Numbered from the stretch's first letter, positions 19,035-30,801 are shown. The stretch: 64,000 nucleotides of DNA from Heligmosomoides polygyrus polygyrus (GCA_947396885.1 OX377204.1:92948728-93012727), one strand, 5' to 3'. Translations and numbers: made by a program. Notes: a model not told the origin generated them from the letters alone.

Positions 19035-19630
19035 CGTGTGCTGAAAATTAGGTAGGCAGGCCACGTAATGCGTTTCACAGACACCCGCTGGACTAGGAAC
19101 GTCACCGACTGGTTTCCTGGATGCCAAGAGAACACCAGACACCGGACATCGACGAAGGACTCAGCAAGTTGCTGCCACAGATTTACCTAACCGACTCTTT
19201 GCCACAAAATTACCGGCCCTTGTGATTCACGCGGACGCGGAGGATGCCGCGCATGCGTCCGACAAAATCGTAGCGCACTCAACTCAACACAGGGTCACAT
19301 GTTAGGAGTGGGGCGTTAATGGTACTTCACCGCGGCGTTTACCCGACGCTCTAGCGTCGATGAATCGCGGTATGTGGCGGTTAGTGCCAACGTTACCGGC
19401 GGTAGCGTGTTGGTGAGTTCGGGCTCAGGACGCCATCAGCGCGTTGGTCGCACTTCGTGTAGGCTCTCGACGAACGATATGACGCTCTTCGTGTTCCTCG
19501 AGCGAGGAGGATCCATTGAAGCACACTGGCACGCGACAGGGACGAATGGAGACGCTGTTGGCGCCCGCTCGAGAAATTCCATGACCAACGGGACGACAGG
19601 TGATGCAGGTGATAATCAATAATTAAATAA
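19035..19630 (+). pseudogene. RTE-type LINE 3' fragment
   Basis: Two stretches match the C-terminus and 3' end of the RTE copy at 56.9-58.3 kb. The first, at 19,060-19,125, encodes VMRFTDTRWTRNVTDW. The second, at 19,480-19,620, covers the GGATCCATTGAAGCACACTG...GGAATGGAGACGCTGTTGGCG region and ends GACGACAGGTGATGCAGGTGAT, which is the 3' terminus of the family. The middle is rearranged and frameshifted. It is a dead 5'-truncated copy on the plus strand. Confidence 0.75.
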
Positions 19631-19634
19631 ACCT

Positions 19635-22600
19635 ATGCACTTTTCAGTCTCAGAACATTGTTTTGAGCGTAGCCTTAGATTGTCTGGATTACTAGCGAAA
19701 TTAGAAAGAAGCGAAATTATGAAGCCGCTCAGAAAAGCTTCGTGTCACTAGCGCTTACACCATCAGCCAAACAAAGAACGCGAGCGCATGGCGCGACTTC
19801 TACTTTAAGCCACACAAAGCGCCATAGTCTTGAAATTTTAATAACTCCAGAACGTTCTCTTTCGACGAAACTCATGATTTCATGACATTGTTTGAATTCT
19901 TGTTGTTGGAATGCTATGATAAGTTTTTGTGTGAAGCTTCGTTTTCTGTATTTCACCAATTTTGGCTGCGAGCAACGATACTCACTCGCAGCCACGCGAG
20001 CGGTCGGGGTGCGGCGCTGCAGCAAGGGGTACCTCTTGTTATTACAGGGATGCGTACGAGTTGCACGATGAGCCCAGCGTGCTACAGCGCGAAGGCAAGT
20101 CCCGAACTACCATGAACCGTCTCGTCTAGGCAATAGAAGGAAAGCAATAGAATGCGACACGGTTATGGTGGAACGGGGTATGCCTTCTTAAGGTAAGAAG
20201 TAAGAGATTCCTGAATGCTCAGGAGCGGTATGTGTCCTAAAATATATGTGAGACCTAAAAGGTGAAAAGTCTTTTTGGAGGGAAAAGAGGAGTGTCGTTC
20301 ATCCATAGAGTCCAATTTTTATGTGAAGTTTTAGAGGCTACCTACTCCACTACATTGTCTACTAATGTTCGAGTGCTTTTACCGCCATCGGATTCATTTT
20401 ATTTGCATACTATACGAATAAGCTTTCATGGGCTTTTGGTGTTTCCAAAATCCCAAAATCATTCACAGATTGTATCTTGTTTGCTATTTGGACCTGCAAA
20501 TTTAATTCTGCCAGTTTATCATCAGAAGCTTAGAGCTACTGATTAATAGTTTTATCTTCAGAAATCGCTAAATCGTGAAACAGCTGTCAGGCTTAGATCT
20601 ACTGATTAATAGTTTTGTATGAATATGTCATGCACATTACATTAAAACTTTGAACCAGTGAGTGGAGAGAGGTTCCAATAAGTTGTCATGAATTAAGAAA
20701 AGTTTTGAAGCTTTCACAAAAATGATTATCAAATTCAATTTTTATAGGCTCGCTAATTTTTTATGCACTCGGCCTCTGAATACACAATAGGCCTTGCTAA
20801 ATGTGAAGGTGTATCTGCTGCAGGAAACACTCAAAATGTACTGTATATACTCTTCAAATGATTAATCTAATCTAATAAATGAACATTTTACAATTTTTAG
20901 CACACAACTCTGAACTTACAAACAGAGTTTTGTCCCTCTAGAACCCCTTATCATTTTATAATTATTTTTTCGTCTTTGGATGTTCCTCTTCGTTTAACTT
21001 TCACGAGGATCGTGGTGTGGCTTAATGCTGCTCGATTAATGAACACTATTATGGTCTCACATTATGCCACTACATTTAGTCATTCTGCCGTTTTCTACCC
21101 ACGTTTTGTCTATCAGTGCATCCGTCTGCACACATACTAGCTCTTCAGCTAGCCCAGCCTCGGAACGGCAGCGTAAAACTCCTCCTAGAAGCAGGCGGAG
21201 CAGCGAGGACCCCGCCCGGCCGACGCACGCGCGCGCGACCGCACGCGTCAAAATGAGTATCGCTGCCGCCCTCCACCAATTTTGGCCATTTCCGCACAAA
21301 CCAGAAAGCACAAAAAATTTGACCAAAATGACTAAAATCAGAGAACAGAAGTCCCGCTTACCACTGGGTGGGAGCGCATCCTTGAGAATAGTGGATCGTT
21401 CTCCACGATCTACAATGAAGTGGTTGCCCTGTTTTTGTCGAGGTTTGAGAATGAACACAGTGCAATTCATACAGCGAAACAAACGCTTTAATGAAACAAC
21501 ACAAATGCAAGTGTATTCTACGCAGGCTTTCTTCCGCAGATGTACAATTGATTAGTTGCGTCACAAGGTACAGGTATCATAAAGATTTCTTCTCCATCAT
21601 AGGCTCCAAGCATCGCCTAAAATTATCTAAATGCAGAACCACCTTCCGTTTTACGTGTTTAGTAGCACCGTATTTTCACGGTGCTAGTTTTCTAGGAAAA
21701 CAAATTTGCGCTGATTGAAGTATCGTTGTTGGTGGAGCGCAGAAGCTAGATCTAGCTATTCAATAGTTTGAAAAATTGCCAACGACGGTGAATGTGCTTT
21801 TGATGATGCTCTATATGCACTGCACCGCCGATTCAAGCTAGGCAGTAGCGCTGTTTTGCGGCTAAAGATTCGCGGTCTGGTGGCTCACTGAATACGTGAC
21901 GCACTCAATAACATGGGGTCGAGGATTTAAGTTGAAAATCGTCCGATGTGTACTACACAATTATAAAAAAACAGATATTTGAACTCGCAAGCAATAATAT
22001 TGAAATTTGGCATGGCCCCTGTCATGGTCTATTTGATGCCATAAAATGAGTGGGATTGTAGTGAATTCAGTGCTGGGGTGATCCTAAGCGAACTTGTTGG
22101 TACCCACTTTTTAATCTCTGCCACGCGGTCTATTCCTAAGTTTGAGAATAAGACTCAGTTCAAGTGTTCAAATTTATTAACAAGAAGAATGATCAAAAAA
22201 GTTACAGCCAACAAAACCGACCAACATTTTCCTAAACTCGAAACTTGTAGGAAGAGGAGCGGAACTTGTGACTTCAGATGGCGACAGTGCAAAAGAGCTG
22301 CGAGAGAGCCCTGCTCCTCCTCCTCACGACATTTACGTACGGTCTGTACTGTACTACTAAGATGGAGAAGATAAAGCCGCGGAGCAGCGTTCTTCTCAAA
22401 ACACTCTTGCTAGAAGTATGTGAAACAAACGCTATCGAATACAAATTCCAGCTGAAAAGATTACTACACGTCATACAATAATTCTACGCGAAAAATATAG
22501 ATCATAATTCGGTTGGACGACAGAGAGGGCTACATAGGGGAAATGGAAAGACTCCTTAGCATCAGAGTCATGGAGCATTTGGATGGAAAAAGCGGCATGT

Positions 22601-22885
22601 TTACTTTTGGGGAGAATACGGAGTTCGGCGCCATACAGGCGTGATGATACAGGCGTATATGTCGATTTCAGCACGAGAGCGATTCAGCTCCAAACACATC
22701 GGAAGCATTTTGGACCAGCTAAGAGTCCTCGGTCAACGGAACTAATAGTGTCCAGCGATAATCCAAAAACTTGTAGTTTCGTCAAGCTCCATTAATCTAT
22801 GTCCGCGATCAGGTCTACAGTATTTATGAGAAGAAGTGTTTGAGTAGTATTTAATTTTTAGAGCGTACGACCAGCCAGTTTGCTT
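19635..22885. other. No gene recognised; local CpG-rich patch
   Basis: No supported gene in 3.2 kb. The stretch 21,150-21,260 is unusually GC- and CpG-rich (ACGCACGCGCGCGCGACCGC). Just right of it a minus-strand frame, RCMNCTVFILKPRQKQGNHF onward, ends at a good donor GTAAGC near 21,355; this could be a real exon but I have no homology for it. Confidence 0.35.
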
Positions 22886-22888
22886 CTG

Positions 22889-23328
22889 GGGCCGGATTCA
22901 TTAACCCTTTCACGACATTGTCGGACGATGTCGTCGGACACCATCATAAAAATAGTTCATGGAAAATTTTCACACATTTAATAGTGCAAATTTAATCAAT
23001 GACTCCACTATTAGCTATGATCGAGGTGGTCTATGGGAAACTTCATTTGTTATATTTGTGCAATGCACCGCGGACGGCTGCCCTCCCGCGGGCGGGAAGT
23101 ATAACAGCTGCCTCGTCGTCTATCGGCGGCGATCCGCGGACGGCGAGTGTGGCGGGCCACGACGAGTGGCGCGGCGCGGGGTCCCGATTTCCGCCCATCC
23201 GCGGATGCTCCCGAGGAAGTGTAACATAGGCCTTATCAATCGATATGATGGGCGGTTAGCCGCGTTATCTCAGCTTTTCGCTTACAATTCACCGTTAAAG
23301 TCACGTAAGTCGTTGATGAATTCGGCCC
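22889..23328. mobile_element. Fold-back MITE (CAG-target family) with nested insertions
   Basis: The left end GGGCCGGATTCATTAAC and right end GTTGATGAATTCGGCCC are those of the family at 27,973-28,150, and GCCGCGTTATC...TTCGCTTACAATTC precedes the right end as usual. The left flank is CTG rather than CAG. The middle holds the GC-rich CCGCGG repeat (23,060-23,235) and other unrelated sequence, so this is a nested insertion. Confidence 0.65.
23060..23235 (+). repeat. GC-rich CCGCGG interspersed repeat, copy 3
   Basis: Starts GCAATGCACCGCGGACGG, contains CGGGAAGTATAACAGC and ends CCGCGGATGCTCCCGAGG. Related to copies at 424-600 (inverted) and 15,398-15,595. Confidence 0.55.
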
Positions 23329-23404
23329 CACGTCTCTTCGCAAAACAGCGTACATTAACCTCCTGACCCTCTTTGACAGCGTCGAGAACGGCTGGGGCAT
23401 CCAT

Positions 23405-23520
23405 TGGTTGTGGTGGTGCCCGACTCCAGGACGTATCTCCAACGCCCCGCGCCAGCCGCATGCGACGTCGCGGCGCTGAGACGACCTGCGCTCGGTGGCG
23501 CATCGTTAGCCGCTGAGCAC
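23405..23520 (+). repeat. Short GC-rich repeat, partner at 24,330-24,440
   Basis: Both contain GGTG/GGGCTC-type starts, CTCCAGGACGTA(T/A)CTCCAA, CCGCATGCGAC(G/T)TCGCGGC and GCTGA(G/A)AC in order. Unidentified family. Confidence 0.5.
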
Positions 23521-23529
23521 GGAACGGCC

Positions 23530-26500
23530 GAACGCGATGAAGAGTATTCACTGTCGAAGCATAATCCTAAGGTCGTTAAGGTCGAATAGATTTCTCACTA
23601 TACACGCTATTAGTACTGGCAGATCCCAATGATATTCCAACGACGACGGCCTCTGTTGAGAATCTTCTGATGTAATCGCTCAGGCCTATGTTGTTCTCTC
23701 GAAACATCATTGTGCGGTCAGTTAACAGGAAGAAGCACAAATATCTCTGATCTGCAGATTGCACATCCAACAGGGCTCACAAGTGACGGTGAATCCCTCC
23801 AGTAACTTATAATGCATTCAGAAACAGAACACATGTCTACGGTTTATACGAACTGGAAACAGGGCGTAGCATATAGGACAAGTGTGAACATAGTCAGGCC
23901 GCTCGGCCTCCATCCGTCTAGCTTCATCCACTCGTCCCCTTTGAAAACGCGTAAATGATTCTCGAAATCCACGTCAAGTGCCAAATCGGGATGAATTTAC
24001 GCAAACACGGAGTTTCTTATGAAATACATAGTTCACAGCCCATTCCATAGCGCTAGCTATTAATACAGTGAAAAAGATGAGAGACAGAGACATCGTTGCC
24101 AAATCCTTCAAACAGCGTCCCAATGTTGTCACCTAGCATCAGCACGACTTCATAGAACAATAGAATAAGAGTAAGCATGTAATCTTACATAGATAAGCAT
24201 AGAATTTCCTACCAGAAGACCCTAGGCGTATCTTATCCATCTATTTTCCTTCATCTACGCGAACCATGCGGTCGACAGTCGCCTGCACACACCTGTGCGC
24301 TCTAGCTCGCCCAACAGGAAGAGCGTATGACGTTACTGGGGCTCCAGGACGTAACTCCAAAGCGAGGCCGCGCGCTACCCGCATGCGACTTCGCGGCGCT
24401 GAAACGCGGACGTGCGCTCGAAGCATGGTTAGCCACGTAGCACGAGATTTTACCACTGTTTGAGCTCCACGACCACTTTTTTTACAGGGAGCCCCAAATG
24501 GAATGGAAAAGGAAGTCTTAGTAGAGGCGCTTGGAGGAAGAAAGAAGCAGTAGAATGCCTCTGCCTCTGCTTGTAGATTGGAGAAATAAGGAAATCCTTA
24601 GCGTTTGCTAAGGGGTGCTTGCGAACGACATTACACGTGAACTATGACAAGTGAGTTGGTGACGTTCAAGTGTAGCGTAAAGTTAGAATTAAGGAAAAAG
24701 CTGTGGACTAGTGTGGTCATCTCCCTCCCACAATAGAAACCTACAAACATTCGCTTCCGAAACTTCTAGTTAGTAATCTCGTCCCATTCTTGTTCCTATT
24801 TTCCCTCATCAGATCCTTGACAATTTCTCTTCTCATTTGAAATAGAGTCTGATTTCTCTCGAACACTGTCTCATCCTCATCTCCTGTCTCCTTCCTTCTT
24901 CGACGTCGCCAGACTCTAGCGCGAGTCATTAGTCGCCCTGTCGGAAGCCGTCGGAACGCGACAACTCGTCCAATTTCCTTGCGCACCGTGCGCGACGCCA
25001 GGTGTTAGCGTGGCGTTGAAGTTATGTCTGTCCCCGATGGCGCCCAGATCGAGCTGTGCTCTCCATGCGGTGTTGGCATTTTGAACTTCGCTATCCTTCA
25101 GTGACCCGTCGCCATTCATAAGATGATGGCTCGAAGGTACTCGACGGAGAGTTGTTGGATACACCGGCCGCAGAAAGAGGCGGGGCGAGGGGCGCATCGA
25201 GGACAAGATGTCCGGGTCCCTGCTTTCACATGGAGGCATCTCATTTCTAACCACTTCCGCTGGCTCTGCAGCTATATCCTGAACTGATTTCGTTCTTAAG
25301 ACAACAGCTCTTGTTCACCTTATTTGGAGGAAAGAAGTGTTCAGCTGCAGCGCCAAGGCTTTCTTCAGGTCCCGCTAATGTAGAACTGACCGGAGTCACC
25401 CATAGTCTCTAGTTGAGGCGAAAATTTAAAGAGTTGTGGTGAAAATTGGAAGAATCTAGAGAGGAGAGCGACGTTCTCCCTTCCTCAACTGCCTCCATAA
25501 CCGAACCGACTAGAAAATTACTTTAGAGTTCCCCGCGATGCTTTTCCCAATCGCCTCCTACCAGCTTTTAGATTTTTGGACGACGTCACGCAAGCTAACG
25601 ACGGTTTCGCGCGCAGCAAACTTGTCCAAATAGGGCTGCGCGGCAGGGCGGAAAGTGGGCGGCGGGCAGTACGGTGTACCGAACGACTGCCCCCCCCCCC
25701 CAAGGTACTCTTGTGAATAGTGGAAGAAAGACCAACTGGTATATGTCGAGTTATTGCACTACCTCCAAAGAAGAGGGAAGACCAGAGAGGGAAGGACTAT
25801 ATCAAAGAGCGCAAGTGCATCAGCTGTAAACAGTTCACATTGACTAGTTTTCGTTATACGTCCCAGCTTTTACAATATGAGCCGTCGTAGATCTACAAAT
25901 GCCATTCGACTCGTCTCTAAACCTCGTCACTTCAAAGACGCCAGGATTTCGGAATGAACAAACAAATTGTTGATAGATTGCACATTGTACTGATTTACTC
26001 CAGTTCACACTTGGCACTTAATTTCATTGTTGACAATTGTCCACAGAATAAAATGCTCTACAACGGCTGCCTTCCACTGTGAACTCACGTTGTTCTATCA
26101 TTTGGCCTCCAAAATCGCGATATCTTAGAGATTCGCGCTTGAGCAAAGTGCTTGGTTAGTCTGGATACGAAATTCAAAAAAAGATACAAGAATCAAGTGC
26201 ACGCGAGAGCCGGCGCCTGCTCCCACTGTGCTACCTTACACACAAAGCTCATGCTTCAAGCGGACTCAAATCCTCCTCTACTTCGCAGGGTGAGTGCTGC
26301 TCGCTTTACTTCTAGAAACTCGACAAAGTGCATCCATGACAACGCCCGAGAACAGCACTGTTCATTGGTTGATGATAACAGAAGGGCTGACTGAGATGGA
26401 TATGAAACTGTCGCCCATCCTCCACTCTCGCTATCCTTTTCTGCTACAGACTATCGCTTTGCAAGCATCGTCATTTCTCTACGTAAGAAACGCTTCTGAT

Positions 26501-26955
26501 ACCAAGACGATGCAAAAAAGGATTATCGCCGATTTCGACCCAACCAGGATTCCATCCTTTATGTGCTGGAATATTTAAACAAGTTTCTTGTTGGCGGAAC
26601 TTGTTTATTTTTATGGTGGTTACTTCAACTCAAAAGCTTTTCACTGAAGAGAGTTATAGTATTTCAAAGTAGTTGCTTAAAAACGGTCATTATTTTCGCA
26701 CCGCTCTTATAGAGGTCTGCAAAAGAGGGACCCATCGAGCAAACTCAAGCCTTCCTTCTCGTGTTTGCAGGCTGCAAACTACATTATTCGATATCCGGTC
26801 CCACACGTCTGCATGAAACAAAACCATTCCCGCGAATGCTGCGCTTCTGCTTTAGTTGGCCATATCTGCTCTGTCTAAAACTCGGATGAGCGACATTTCA
26901 TCGTTTCTGAGGCGAAAGTGCATTTGTGCTATAGTAATAAAGCAAAAACAAAAAT
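23530..26955. other. No gene recognised
   Basis: Apart from the short repeat at 24,330-24,440 and a C homopolymer at about 25,691-25,701, I see no transposon domain, splice-flanked exon or RNA gene here. Several 60-110 codon frames lack any recognisable motif. Confidence 0.4.
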
Positions 26956-26956
26956 A

Positions 26957-27170
26957 AAAAATAGTTGTCAATATTTTTGTTTGTGCCGCTCGAGGTTGTT
27001 ACGGTGGATCTTTATTTGCCAGGCCTAACGTTTCGACGCTCCTGTCTTCTTCAGAGGCCTGAACGTGGTGCAACTATTAGATAAGCGATTTACCCCACCA
27101 AACGCTATCCCCACTCTAGCGGTTTCGCTTCCTTAGAGAAATCACCCCTGAAAACCCATTCAAAAAGCGC
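26957..27170 (-). mobile_element. Penelope-like element 3' end, left arm of inverted pair
   Basis: About 205 bases are inverted at 27,297-27,505 with very few differences. The arm contains the hammerhead-like motif at 27,020-27,061 and ends with TTGTCAATATTTTTG. Such CTGAAGA...CGAAACGTT ends are typical of Penelope-like element terminal repeats. The arms are separated by about 125 bases. Confidence 0.65.
27020..27061 (-). ncRNA. Type I hammerhead-like motif, left arm
   Basis: The minus strand has stem I CAGGCCT/AGGCCTG, catalytic box CTGAAGA, stem II GACAGGAGCGTC (one A-C mismatch relative to the right arm), GAAAC and cleavage triplet GTT. The minimal stem III (AC/GT) is as reported for Penelope-element hammerheads. 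Confidence 0.55.
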
Positions 27171-27296
27171 GCATGTGCAGGGCGTTATCTTTATCTTATA
27201 CTATCTAGCACCGCACAGTAAGTCTCATTCGCCCAGTCGTACTAACAGAGAGTTGCGAAAGCACTCCATAGGTGGATCAAACGTGAGTTTATCCCT

Positions 27297-27505
27297 CTTT
27301 GAATGGGTTTTCAGGGGTGATTTCTCTAAGGAAGCGAAACCGCTAGAGTGGGGATAGCGATTGGTGGGGTAAATCGCTTATCTAATAGTTGCACCACGTT
27401 CAGGCCTCTGAAGAAGACGGGAGCGTCGAAACGTTAGGCCTGGCAAGCAACGATCCACCGTAACAACCTCGAGCGGCACAAGCAAAAATATTGACAACTA
27501 TTCTC
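27297..27505 (+). mobile_element. Penelope-like element 3' end, right arm of inverted pair
   Basis: The inverted partner of 26,957-27,170, with the same ends. The region between the arms includes a short palindromic boundary (CATTCAAA / TTTGAATG). This may be two elements joined head to head or a fold-back derivative. Confidence 0.65.
27401..27442 (+). ncRNA. Type I hammerhead-like motif, right arm
   Basis: In order: stem I CAGGCCT (27,401-27,407), CTGAAGA (27,408-27,414; position 7 of this box is variable in hammerheads), one extra A, stem II GACG-GGAG-CGTC (27,416-27,427), GAAAC (27,428-27,432), cleavage triplet GTT (27,433-27,435), stem I AGGCCTG (27,436-27,442). All strands are in type I order. 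The extra A beside stem II could weaken activity. Confidence 0.6.
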
Positions 27506-27663
27506 TACAATGCTGAGGTTTTATGACGGGAGAAGCTGGAGAATAAAAAATTCCTTTGCAGGAATCCTCGATCCCTCTGTAATTTGTAGTAATTGCATGT
27601 GTTTACAGCATTTCATAGAGTTTAAAAGCGACATTTAAAACCTTTTTTAACTTTAAAACTTAC

Positions 27664-27818
27664 ACTAACACACTCCTCTAGTTCCTCATATTTAGCGAAT
27701 TGGTATTTCACGGCCAACTTTCCATTAATGTATTTAAATTTGCCGCCGGCTTCCTTATGCAAGCCATACCATGTCAACCCCAAATCGTATGGTGAATCTG
27801 CTATTTTCCTGTATTTTT
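27664..27818 (-). CDS. C-type-lectin-like gene copy B, second lectin exon
   Basis: This 155-nt exon runs from acceptor GTTTCAG (27,819) to donor GTAAGT (27,658-27,663). Its first two bases complete the codon opened by the exon at 30,690 (phase 1), and it leaves in phase 0. It encodes KYRKIADSPYDLGLTWYGLH, then KEAGGKFKYINGKLAVKYQF, then AKYEELEECVS. The GLTWYGL...F.Y.NG...EEC pattern is the second half of a C-type lectin domain. The usual WND calcium/sugar motif and the final cysteine are not in this exon, so they would be further downstream or absent. Additional exons are expected below 27,650 but I did not find them. Confidence 0.75.
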
Positions 27819-27972
27819 CTGAAACGATTCGAAAAATGAAATGGCATGAAAATGAAACGTGTGCAAAGCACAAATGCCTACGTCGGCTTACTTTATAATG
27901 CACCGGCTACGACAATTATTCCTGATCAAACATCTCTAATCCGAAAGCACCACGACAGCAAACGTTCACCAG

Positions 27973-28150
27973 GGGCCGGATTCATCAACGACTCACCTAA
28001 CTTTAACGGAGAATTGTAAGCTTATCAAGCGATATGGTGAGCGATAAGCCGCGTTAAAAGCTCAGATAACGCGGTTTATCGGTCACCATATCGCTTGACA
28101 AGCTTACAATTCTACGTTTAAGTTGGGTAAGTCGTTAATGAATTCGGCCC
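27973..28150. mobile_element. Fold-back MITE (CAG-target family)
   Basis: A near-perfect 178-bp palindrome from GGGCCGGATTCATCAACGAC to GTTAATGAATTCGGCCC, flanked on each side by CAG (27,970-27,972 and 28,151-28,153). The arms contain AATTGTAAGCTTATCAAGCG and GATAAGCCGCGTT. No coding capacity. This is the reference copy for the family in this window. Confidence 0.85.
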
Positions 28151-28153
28151 CAG

Positions 28154-29065
28154 GACGAAAAAGATACTGGTATTCAGTAACTGCCAAGCGTGCAGATGGT
28201 TGCACTGATTAGGCAAGTCTTTACTATTTCTGTACAAGACTCTTTACTTCTTTTGCAGTAAAACATCTTTGTCATTTTTCAATTGAAAAAGTTTGCTTAA
28301 CATTGCTGTAGGATGACGATACTGAATTCTCGAATTTCATGTTGCAGAAGGCCCTCTACAACTTTTTAAGGTGAGTCAAAAGAAGCCGGTGCGCCGCAAG
28401 AATATATAACTACTAAGCCATGTTGAAAACGGCGAAGTTTTGAGTTGCCAACTGGACTGTCATAGGATGTGTAGGATTGCTAAAACATTTTGGAACTAAG
28501 ACATTGTAACATCGGAATAACCCGTACTTCTCAAGTAAGACAGAACCAAGCTTCCACTTAGATCATTGGTTGGAAACCGCGGATAACCATCTTTTTGTTA
28601 TTAATGCGGATTCATCGCCAGCTCCACATGTTGGACACTGAGGTACCGTTGGCGAGCTTTGGCGTGCCGCGCCAGTACACTTTTGCGACCTTTTTGGGCA
28701 CTGGCGGCGCCGCTAAGAGCGACAGCAGCAACAATTACATAATTCCTTCCGCCGGCGATGATTTGCTGACGTTGCAGGAGTTCCGTCTGTGCTCTAGCCA
28801 ATAGAGGTTGGCTTCGGCTACAGCGCAGACAGAAAGCGGGAAAGCAAGTAGGGACCGCTTCGGAGAGAATACATTGCCTCATCGCTCCATGCATGTGCCG
28901 CCGGCATCGAGTGAACGTGAGAATGGTGCTCTACAAATTGTGCCGTCTGCCGCCCCTATCCAACCCTTGCCCCGCTTTTACGCAAAAGTGTTCAGAAAGG
29001 TTCCATGTCCGACTGTCGTTGAATCTTAGCATGTCGTTGAACAGTGGTGTAGGATATTCTGAGGC
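28154..29065. other. Intron of lectin gene copy B, no gene recognised
   Basis: Lies between lectin exons 3 and 4 of copy B. The frames at 28,595-28,900 on both strands are GC-rich but show no domain. Confidence 0.45.
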
Positions 29066-29069
29066 TGTT

Positions 29070-29985
29070 GAGCCAAGATTGTTATAAGAGCTTTATTCAG
29101 CTTACGTTTCGGCGTAACCGCCTTTTTCAGGGCTTGGAAAAAACAAAAAGAGTTTGCGAAATTACTTGTCAAAGAATCACTTCAAGCTATAGCAGCCTAG
29201 AAAGTTAGTGAGAGAATGAAACGAATAGGAGTAAGGCAACCCGACTGACCTTATGGAAACAGCAAGGCTGGTGGGTCACCCTCGGATGGAGAACGACTGG
29301 GTGAGTGAGCTCTCCCCTCGGGTCAGCCCCTCAGCAGCACTCCGGCAGGAGCCCTCCCGCGTCAAGCTCGTAGAGGTCGGCAAATGGGGCCAGCTTCTGT
29401 ATTGCGGCCACCCCTTCCTCTCTCCTATAGAGCGCGGGATTCTTGAACGCAATCCACAACGCATCCAGGGTTTTGCGCGCCGCGATATCGAATGCACGCG
29501 CTAGGGTCGTCACCGCTATCCCAAACTGCGCCACTAGGACTTCGCAGTCTGTGTTCCACCAGAGGCATGGAGACCTTGCACTTGTCTGGTCCATCCGCGT
29601 GCTCCTTCACTCTGACCCAATAGGCCTGCCCGTCTCACGTATTCCTCGTTGCATTGGCTGCATGTTATCAGGTACTCCGTACCCGAGACTCTACAGTAGT
29701 GAGTAGGGTGCGGGCAGACCATGCAGGAAGGAGTAGTACATGCGCTGTCATTGAGACGGTTTCTAACAAGCTGCGCCTTAAGGTTGGCGGGAGGTACCTC
29801 AACGACACTTACGAGGTCGTCTAGCGCGGCCTTGCGAACACACTCCCGCACTTGGGTGCTGAGTGCATTCGTCATAAAGTTTTTGAGCGCAACGAATTTT
29901 TGGTCCACACAGTGGTCCGTAGAAAAAACGAAAAACACTTCTGTGCTCCACGTCTCAAGCCCTACAACATTATATAGGAGTCGTT
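29070..29985 (-). pseudogene. Penelope-like element, GIY-YIG endonuclease end
   Basis: On the minus strand, ANLKAQLVRNRLNDSACTTP and CMVCPHPTHYCRVSGTEYLI then TCSQCNEEYV form the Penelope linker and the cysteine-rich start of the GIY-YIG domain. After frameshifts, EHADGPDKCKVSMPLVEHR, then IAARKTLDALWIAFKNPALY RREE in the third frame, form its C-terminus. The endonuclease is broken by at least two frameshifts and the reverse transcriptase is missing, so this is a 5'-truncated dead copy inserted in the intron of lectin gene B. Its 3' end carries a hammerhead-like motif at 29,098-29,136. Confidence 0.8.
29098..29136 (-). ncRNA. Decayed hammerhead-like motif at Penelope 3' end
   Basis: The minus strand reads CCCTGAAAAAGGCG, GTTA, CGCC, GAAAC, GTA. 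Stem II (GGCG/CGCC) and the GAAAC box are intact, but the catalytic box is CTGAAAA, so the conserved G8 is lost. Stem I is weak. Presumably inactive. Confidence 0.5.
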
Positions 29986-30689
29986 GAGAATATTTGGTGG
30001 AATTTCATGGGATTCCCTTATTAGATTTAAAGGGCACACGCGCCCTTTTGAATATGTTTCCTGCCAAATGGGACTGAGTGACGACGAGATATGTAAGCGA
30101 TTTCGAGTCGCGGGCACAAAATCGGCTGAAATGGCTCAAGACCGCTCACGTCGCGCGTGTTTTGCGGCTCCGCGTGGCGTGGCCAGTGCTCCATACGGTG
30201 GATGAGCCCTTTAGATTCAAGAGCTAGGTCTCCTGCCGACGTAAGTGGGTGAGTGTTTTCATTCCTTTTCTTCTTCAGGTTTTGTGTTTCCGCTCCTTTT
30301 TGCACTTTAGGTACACATAGACGACTGCGCTATATCACATCCTAGGTGGACCTATCGAAACCAATGCACCCACCCAACAATCTCTACACCCAACCAACTG
30401 AGATAGCGCCGCCCAGTGTTAACATGTTCAGAATAGCATACTTAAAAGTTTCCTTCCTGCTCCCTCCCAACGTTGGAGGCTGTGTTGAAAAGAGCACCAT
30501 GTCTCGATGATTGTGAAGAGAGCTGCGAGTTGAAATCGTGGCAGATCTCGAACGCTATGAAGAGAGCTGTGATGCGGTTGATGCTATATGAAACATTGGT
30601 TACTGATTTTGTGGAATCATATTGACGACTTGGATAATCGAAAGAAAAAGCTGAAAGTGGATAGCTACTATTATATTTGTCAAACCCAC

Positions 30690-30801
30690 TTCGAAGCTTT
30701 TGAAGAAGAGAGTAATCTTCGCCAAATGGCAGGTCAGCGCCTACTGATTTGCATAGGTCTCGGGCTTTATTCCAGTCCACTTCTTCGGATGAATTAAATA
30801 T
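30690..30801 (-). CDS. C-type-lectin-like gene copy B, first lectin exon
   Basis: A 112-nt exon between acceptor ATTTCAG (30,802) and donor GTGGGT (30,684-30,689). It encodes IFNSSEEVDWNKARDLCKSV, then GADLPFGEDYSLLQKLR. Joined in phase 0 to the signal exon (…GREYK) and in phase 1 to the exon at 27,664 (…KKYRKIAD), it gives a continuous C-type-lectin-like domain with W-x-x-A-R-x-L-C. The paralogue at 1,283-1,400 has the same phases. The protein is predicted to be secreted; its ligand cannot be told from the sequence. Confidence 0.8.

Noticed and set aside
28595..29030. GC-rich frames on both strands as a protein-coding gene
   Set aside because: They lie in the lectin B intron, overlap each other and contain no recognisable domain.
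30027..30305. Frames at 454-876 and 29,984-30,305 as conserved exons of one gene
   Set aside because: The two loci are homologous here as DNA, but the frames do not stay open in parallel and the amino-acid alignment is worse than the nucleotide one.
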